A stretch of DNA of 64,000 nt. Source: Alectryocaccobium sp964389285. GTDB lineage: Bacteria; Bacillota; Clostridia; Lachnospirales; Lachnospiraceae. Positions within the stretch are counted from its first letter, which is position 1. Each line of letters starts with the position of its first letter. This document shows positions 60,009 through 64,000 of the stretch, piece after piece. The stretch covers positions 1 through 64,000 of the forward strand of contig CAYMCZ010000009.1 in assembly GCA_964389285.1 (NCBI GenBank), read 5' to 3'. The translations under genes were made by a program, and so were the position numbers. The notes under the pieces were generated by a model, which was given only the letters and a program-made list of their open reading frames with translations, did not search any database and was not told the DNA's origin.

Positions 60009-61076
60009 ATGCTTGATTTTGCAAACCTGAATAATATGATTCAAGAACCTGACGCGAAAGCGGCAGCCGCGGCAGCGGCACACTGGGACGCCGTGGCAAA
60101 GCCTTTAAAAGGCCTTGGAAAACTTGAAGATCTGATTATTAAAATCGCCGCACTGAAAGGCGCGGAAAACTTTTCAATTAAAAAACGCTCCGTAATAGTA
60201 TTATGTGCCGATAACGGAGTGGTTGCCGAAGGCGTTACTCAGACAGACGCTTCGGTGACCGCTGCAATGGCGGGCCAGATCCGTGATCACCGCTCTTCTG
60301 TCTGCCTTATGGGCGCTTCGGCCGGCGCCGATGTCATTCCCTATGATATGGGCATGCTTACAAGAGTCAGCGGCGTGGACGGCTGCCATATATCGGACGG
60401 AACCGGTAATATCGCAAAAGGTCCCGCCATGACCAAAGAACAGGCCGTTAAGGCGATTTCATACGGTATTTCGCTGGTAAAAGAGTATCGTGATAAAGGT
60501 TATGAGCTCCTTATTACCGGTGAAATGGGTATCGGGAACACCACCACCTCAAGTGCCGTCACGGCCGCGCTTCTTAATCTTGATCCCTCAATAGTCACCG
60601 ACAGGGGAGCCGGACTTTCGGACGAAGGCCTGAAGCTGAAGATTGCAACCATAAAAAAAGCATTTGAGGTTAATGCCCCTGATCTTTCGGATCCTCTCGA
60701 TATTCTTTCCAAATTAGGCGGCTTTGATATTGCCGGTATGGTCGGTCTCTTTATCGGCGGAGCCATATACCGCATCCCTGTTATTATAGACGGACTCATC
60801 AGTTCCGCGGCGGCACTTTTAGCGTCACGTCTGTGTCCGAACAGTATACACGCCATGCTCGCCAGCCATTGTTCGGCCGAATCCGCGGCTATGCTTATCT
60901 TAAACGAGCTTGCGCTTAAACCTGTTATTTTCGCGGATATGAAGCTCGGCGAAGGAACCGGAGCGGTTTGCCTCATTCCGCTTTTGGATATGGCACTCTC
61001 CGTTTATAACGGATCCGCTGCGTTTTCCGATACCGGTATCAAACAGTATGAACACTTCGAGGGAGAACTCTCATGA
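60009..61076 (+). CDS. cobT: Nicotinate-nucleotide-dimethylbenzimidazole phosphoribosyltransferase
   Basis: CobT activates the lower-ligand base of cobalamin by making alpha-ribazole phosphate. The ATG at 60009 is chosen because AAAAGAGG lies upstream. From it the protein is 355 residues, the usual size; a longer reading from 59781 crosses the promoter. Diagnostic segments are LGKLEDL, CADNGVVAEGVTQTD, TGEMGIGNTTTSSAV and DRGAGLSDEGL. It overlaps cobU by four bases. The set cobT-cobU-cobS covers nucleotide-loop assembly, suggesting salvage of cobinamide; corrin-ring genes are not in the window. Confidence 0.96.
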   Translation: MLDFANLNNMIQEPDAKAAAAAAAHWDAVAKPLKGLGKLEDLIIKIAALKGAENFSIKKRSVIVLCADNGVVAEGVTQTDASVTAAMAGQIRDHRSSVCLMGASAGADVIPYDMGMLTRVSGVDGCHISDGTGNIAKGPAMTKEQAVKAISYGISLVKEYRDKGYELLITGEMGIGNTTTSSAVTAALLNLDPSIVTDRGAGLSDEGLKLKIATIKKAFEVNAPDLSDPLDILSKLGGFDIAGMVGLFIGGAIYRIPVIIDGLISSAAALLASRLCPNSIHAMLASHCSAESAAMLILNELALKPVIFADMKLGEGTGAVCLIPLLDMALSVYNGSAAFSDTGIKQYEHFEGELS

Positions 61077-61597
61077 TCTTTTTGATAACGGGCGGAGCAG
61101 GCTGCGGAAAAAGTTCTTATGCCGAAGATATCTGCATGTCTTTTAACGAACCCAGATTCTATATTGCCACCATGCGCCCGTTTGGGGACGGCAGCATGGA
61201 AAAAATCAAAAAACACAGGAAAATGAGAGAAGGAAAAGGGTTTATTACTATTGAAAGGTATACAGACCTTAGAGAACTTAAACTTATGCGTAAAGGCACT
61301 GTTCTTCTGGAGTGTGTTACAAACCTGACCGCAAATGAAATGTATGACGAACACGGAAACATTTCCGATCCTTATAATGCCGTAATTGACGGTATTACCT
61401 CGCTTTCAATGCAGGCCGACAATCTCGTGATTATCACAAACGAAGTAGGCTGTGACGCCCAAAACTTTGATGAGTCCACAAAATCCTATATTCGGACACT
61501 CGGAAAAATCAATATCGAACTTGCTGAATTGGCAGACCATGTTTACGAAATGGTTTGCGGAATACCTTTAGTACTAAAAGGCGAGCTTATTATATGA
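61073..61597 (+). CDS. cobU: Adenosylcobinamide kinase / guanylyltransferase
   Basis: CobU phosphorylates adenosylcobinamide and then attaches GMP. The protein is 174 residues. The P-loop is TGGAGCGKSSYAED near residue 6. The middle segment VLLECVTNLTANEM and the later TNEVGCDAQ follow the family. It overlaps cobT and cobS by four bases each, a translationally coupled cassette. Confidence 0.92.
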   Translation: MIFLITGGAGCGKSSYAEDICMSFNEPRFYIATMRPFGDGSMEKIKKHRKMREGKGFITIERYTDLRELKLMRKGTVLLECVTNLTANEMYDEHGNISDPYNAVIDGITSLSMQADNLVIITNEVGCDAQNFDESTKSYIRTLGKINIELAELADHVYEMVCGIPLVLKGELII

Positions 61598-62370
61598 TGA
61601 CAGTATTGCGTTCCATCTGCATGGCATTTTCAATGTTTTCGAAAATACCCGTGCCTATGGTTAAATGGAAAAAAGAAAACATGAAATACATGCTTTGCGC
61701 CCTGCCTCTCGTAGGTCTTGTCATAGGCTTTGCTCTTATCGGCTGGAACGCCTTATGTGAATGGCTTCACACCGGTAAGTTTTTATACGGCGCCGGCATG
61801 ACCCTGATCCCGCTTTCAATTTCCGGAGCCATACATATGGACGGCTTTGCCGATACGGTTGACGCTCTTTCAAGTCATGCGGAGCCTGAGAGAAAAAGAG
61901 AAATTCTCAAAGATTCTCACGCAGGCGCTTTTGCGATAATTTTTACGGCCGCTTATTTGATTTTTTATTTTGCCTGCTCATGCGAGCTTAATATCTCCAT
62001 AACGACAGGCCTGTGCATGATGCTGATACATATTCTTTCCAGATGCTGCGGGGCTTTTGCGGGGATCGCATTTCCGTCTTCGCAAAAAAAAGGCCTGCTT
62101 TATTCTTTTAAAGAAGCCTCTTCCAAAAAAGCCGTTCTGATTTTAGCTGTTTCATTTTCGGCATGCTGTATGATTATGATATTTTTGTTCCCGATTCTTG
62201 GGATAATTTGCGCCGCATCATCTCTTTTACTGCTCTTTTATATGAGAAAGATGTCGGAAAAAGAATTCGGCGGCATGTCCGGCGATCTGGCGGGATATCT
62301 GATCACCCTTTCGGAACTCGTTTTTATTATCTGTTTTACAATTATAACCAAGGTGGTGAATATAATATGA
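61594..62370 (+). CDS. cobS: Adenosylcobinamide-GDP ribazoletransferase (cobalamin synthase)
   Basis: CobS joins adenosylcobinamide-GDP with alpha-ribazole in the membrane to complete cobalamin. The start at 61594 uses the first of two ATG codons that overlap the cobU stop (ATGA). The protein is 258 residues with about six helices. The metal-binding signature HMDGFADTVDAL, then DSHAGAFAII and a second SRCCGAFAG stretch, are present. It overlaps the short CobU-like gene by four bases. Confidence 0.95.
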   Translation: MMTVLRSICMAFSMFSKIPVPMVKWKKENMKYMLCALPLVGLVIGFALIGWNALCEWLHTGKFLYGAGMTLIPLSISGAIHMDGFADTVDALSSHAEPERKREILKDSHAGAFAIIFTAAYLIFYFACSCELNISITTGLCMMLIHILSRCCGAFAGIAFPSSQKKGLLYSFKEASSKKAVLILAVSFSACCMIMIFLFPILGIICAASSLLLLFYMRKMSEKEFGGMSGDLAGYLITLSELVFIICFTIITKVVNII

Positions 62371-62708
62371 TTTTTATAACCGGCGGCGAATGTTCGGGAA
62401 AACGCGCTTTTGCCAAGTCTCTCGGATACGAAGATAAAGATATCGCCGATGCCTGTATAAACGATTCTCCCGTTATTGCCAATGTAGATAAAATGGTGTT
62501 TCAAAACCCCGATTCGGCAGATGCGCTCCTTCCTCTTCTTTTAACTAAAGAAGCGGTTATTTGCAGCGAAGTCGGCAGCGGGATTATCCCCGTAAGCCGC
62601 AAAGAACGTGATGCCCGCGAAGCATGCGGCCGTCTTTCATGCGCTCTTGCCAAAGAAGCCGAAAAAGTCTACCGGCTTGTTTCAGGCATACCTGTCCGTA
62701 TCAAATAA
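62367..62708 (+). CDS. Short CobU-like paralogue
   Basis: This 113-residue protein has a P-loop related to CobU (ITGGECSGKRAFAKS) and a C-terminal segment like the end of CobU (SEVGSGIIPVSRKERDA and RLVSGIPVRIK). The middle of the enzyme, about 60 residues, is missing. AAGGTGG precedes the ATG at 62367, which overlaps the cobS stop. It is therefore a maintained, coupled gene rather than a random remnant, but whether it is a kinase, a regulator or a decaying duplicate cannot be told. Confidence 0.8.
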   Translation: MIFITGGECSGKRAFAKSLGYEDKDIADACINDSPVIANVDKMVFQNPDSADALLPLLLTKEAVICSEVGSGIIPVSRKERDAREACGRLSCALAKEAEKVYRLVSGIPVRIK

Positions 62709-62725
62709 TAATCATTTAATTTCTT

Positions 62726-63838
62726 TCAGATATGCAGAAGCTTTCTGGACGCCGCCAGCGCATCCGCCAAAGCGTCCGTATCTTCTGATGTATTATATCT
62801 GGATAAGCCTATACGAATCGAGCCGTCTATCACTTTGTTATCAAGTCCTATTGCTTCCAGCACATGGGAGCGCCGTCCCTGTCTGCAGGCCGAACTTTTT
62901 GAAACATAAACCCCTGCGGACTCAAGATAATTCATAATCACTTCACTCTTCCATCCCGGCATTGAAATATTTAAGATATGAGGAGCTTCGGTTTCCAGAT
63001 ATTTTATTTCCGGTATCCCGGCGCGCAGTTTTTCAATAAGCTCTTTTTTTAATCCCGCTATTTTTTCTGTCTGAGGATCCAGCTTACAGGCTGCCGCAAA
63101 TGAAGCTATCTGAGGCAACGCCTCCGTTCCGGCTCTCCTGCCGCTTTCCTGATGTCCTCCGCAGATAAAAGGCTTCAGGCGCAGTCCTTCTTTTATGTAA
63201 AGAGCGCCGACTCCTTTTAAGGCATGAACTTTATGGCCGCTGATGCTTATAAGATCGGCTCCAAAACTCTTTGCCTTAAACGGAACTTTCATAAAACCCT
63301 GAACAGCATCTGTATGTATAATTATTTCTTTTTTATATGCTTTTACTGTTTTTGAAATCTCAGATATATCACTTACCGCGCCCGTTTCGTTATTGACCTG
63401 CATCAAAGATACGAGAATCGTATCTTCTCTTAAAGCCTCTTTTACCGTTTCGGCAGTAATCTTTCCGGTCGAATCCGGTCTTAAACGGCTCACTTCATAT
63501 CCCGATTTTTCCAAAATATCAATAGCAGCTCTTACGGCGTCATGTTCGGCCATTGAGGAAATAATATGCCTCCCGTGACGTTTATTCAGTTCGGCGGCTT
63601 TTATTATCGCCCAGTTATCACTTTCCGTACCACATGAAGTAAAATACACTTCGGACGGTTTTGCTCCCAGCGCGTCTGAAACATTTTTTCGGTATTCACT
63701 TAGTTTGTTTTTTGCTTCACGACCTTTCGTATGCGTCGAAGACGGGTTGCCGTAAAAATACTTCATAACTTCGTATGCCGCCTGAACCGACTCTTCGCAG
63801 GGCTTTGTCGTTGCCGCGTTATCCAGATAGTGTTCCAT
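62726..63838 (-). CDS. NifS/IscS-type cysteine desulfurase
   Basis: This PLP enzyme takes sulfur from cysteine for iron-sulfur clusters or tRNA thiolation. The protein is 370 residues. It begins YLDNAATTKP, has the PLP lysine in ISGHKVHALKGVG, and the active cysteine in SSACRQGRRSHVLEAIG. AAAGGA lies about 13 bases before the ATG, longer than usual spacing. It is convergent with the cob genes and stands alone in the window; a thiI partner might lie outside. The class-I type fits many Clostridia, but the specific partner is unknown. Confidence 0.94.
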   Translation of the reverse strand: MEHYLDNAATTKPCEESVQAAYEVMKYFYGNPSSTHTKGREAKNKLSEYRKNVSDALGAKPSEVYFTSCGTESDNWAIIKAAELNKRHGRHIISSMAEHDAVRAAIDILEKSGYEVSRLRPDSTGKITAETVKEALREDTILVSLMQVNNETGAVSDISEISKTVKAYKKEIIIHTDAVQGFMKVPFKAKSFGADLISISGHKVHALKGVGALYIKEGLRLKPFICGGHQESGRRAGTEALPQIASFAAACKLDPQTEKIAGLKKELIEKLRAGIPEIKYLETEAPHILNISMPGWKSEVIMNYLESAGVYVSKSSACRQGRRSHVLEAIGLDNKVIDGSIRIGLSRYNTSEDTDALADALAASRKLLHI

Positions 63839-63891
63839 TTTAAGCCGCTTATTCCTTTCGTTAACTTAGAAATTCAGGTTAATGTATTTAT

Positions 63892-63905
63892 AACATATAT
63901 ATGTT
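63892..63905. promoter_or_regulatory. Perfect 14-bp palindrome between divergent genes
   Basis: AACATATATATGTT reads the same on both strands. It lies between the cysteine desulfurase gene and the gene starting at the right edge, where an operator could act. Its AT-rich content makes chance possible. Confidence 0.3.
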
Positions 63906-63926
63906 TTTAAATCCATAAAACTGTGA

Positions 63927-63932
63927 TATAAT
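63927..63932 (+). promoter_or_regulatory. -10 box for the right-edge gene
   Basis: A consensus TATAAT lies 56 bases before the ATG at 63989, but no good -35 box precedes it. A TTTGTTTGTA decamer, identical to the operator arm at 58741, follows at 63944-63953. Confidence 0.35.
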
Positions 63933-63988
63933 TATTTGCGAATTTTGTTTGTAACTTTTTATCCGACAGATTACTCAAGGAGATTAAC

Positions 63989-64000
63989 ATGGCTGCAATC
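63989..64000 (+). CDS. Start of a gene leaving the window
   Basis: An ATG at 63989 with AAGGAG (63977-63982) seven bases upstream opens a frame beginning M-A-A-I. Only four codons are visible, so no identity can be given. Confidence 0.55.

Noticed and set aside
1..64000. rRNA, tRNA, tmRNA, CRISPR arrays, prophage or transposase genes
   Set aside because: No sequence pattern for any of these was found on either strand when reading through the window.

Overview
The window reads as a chromosomal segment of a Gram-positive anaerobe of the Clostridia, most like a Lachnospiraceae-type gut or rumen bacterium. The grounds are gene content and signals: CdaA/CdaR c-di-AMP genes, a DacF-type carboxypeptidase, PyrK/PyrDB pyrimidine synthesis, split PurO-like and AICAR-transformylase genes in place of PurH, an amidophosphoribosyltransferase-like protein starting MGGFFG, AGGAGG-type ribosome binding sites, TTGACA/TATAAT promoters and an xPxTG-like wall-sorting signal. 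No rRNA, tRNA, CRISPR array, phage module or transposase gene was found. No stretch over 300 bases lacks a gene; the longest gap (about 283 bases at 55,693-55,975) is filled by a large inverted repeat.

Layout. 1-5.5 kb (minus): pyrH-frr-uppS-cdsA-dxr-rseP, nucleotide, ribosome-recycling, isoprenoid and envelope genes. 5.5-10 kb (minus): rpsO-pnp-(DUF5662)-aspartate kinase, with an rpsO promoter and an rpsO/pnp terminator hairpin. 10-15.8 kb (minus): two uncharacterised membrane proteins, cdaA, cdaR, a D-Ala-D-Ala carboxypeptidase and rmlD. 16-18.7 kb (plus): a YfhO-family membrane protein. 18.7-28.5 kb (minus): lepA-hemW-uvrA-mreB-recD2-comF, where comF carries a one-base frameshift. 28.5-36.2 kb (minus): azlC-azlD, a stand-alone DnaK-like Hsp70, an amino-acid ABC transporter, a histidine phosphatase and a HerA-like ATPase.

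36.3-55.7 kb (plus) is an unbroken nucleotide-biosynthesis run: pyrC-carB-pyrK-pyrD-pyrF-pyrE-pyrB followed by purE-purF-like-purM-purN-purO-AICARFT-purD-purL. It lacks carA, purK, purC and purB. Several members are unusual: PyrB carries a C-terminal PyrI-type zinc domain, PurF lacks its glutaminase nucleophile, and PurH is replaced by two proteins.

55.7-58.8 kb holds the most striking system. A 245-bp MITE-like palindrome is followed by a minus-strand two-gene operon. The operon encodes a small exported protein with 12 N-X-S/T sequons in tandem 15-residue repeats and a sortase-like tail, followed by an STT3/PglB/AglB-type oligosaccharyltransferase with all expected motifs. This suggests a dedicated enzyme-substrate pair for N-glycosylation of a surface protein in a Firmicute. 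58.8-62.7 kb: a degenerate aldo-keto reductase fused to a CMD-like domain (minus), and cobT-cobU-cobS plus a short cobU paralogue (plus). 62.7-64 kb: a NifS-type cysteine desulfurase (minus) and the first codons of a gene leaving the window (plus).
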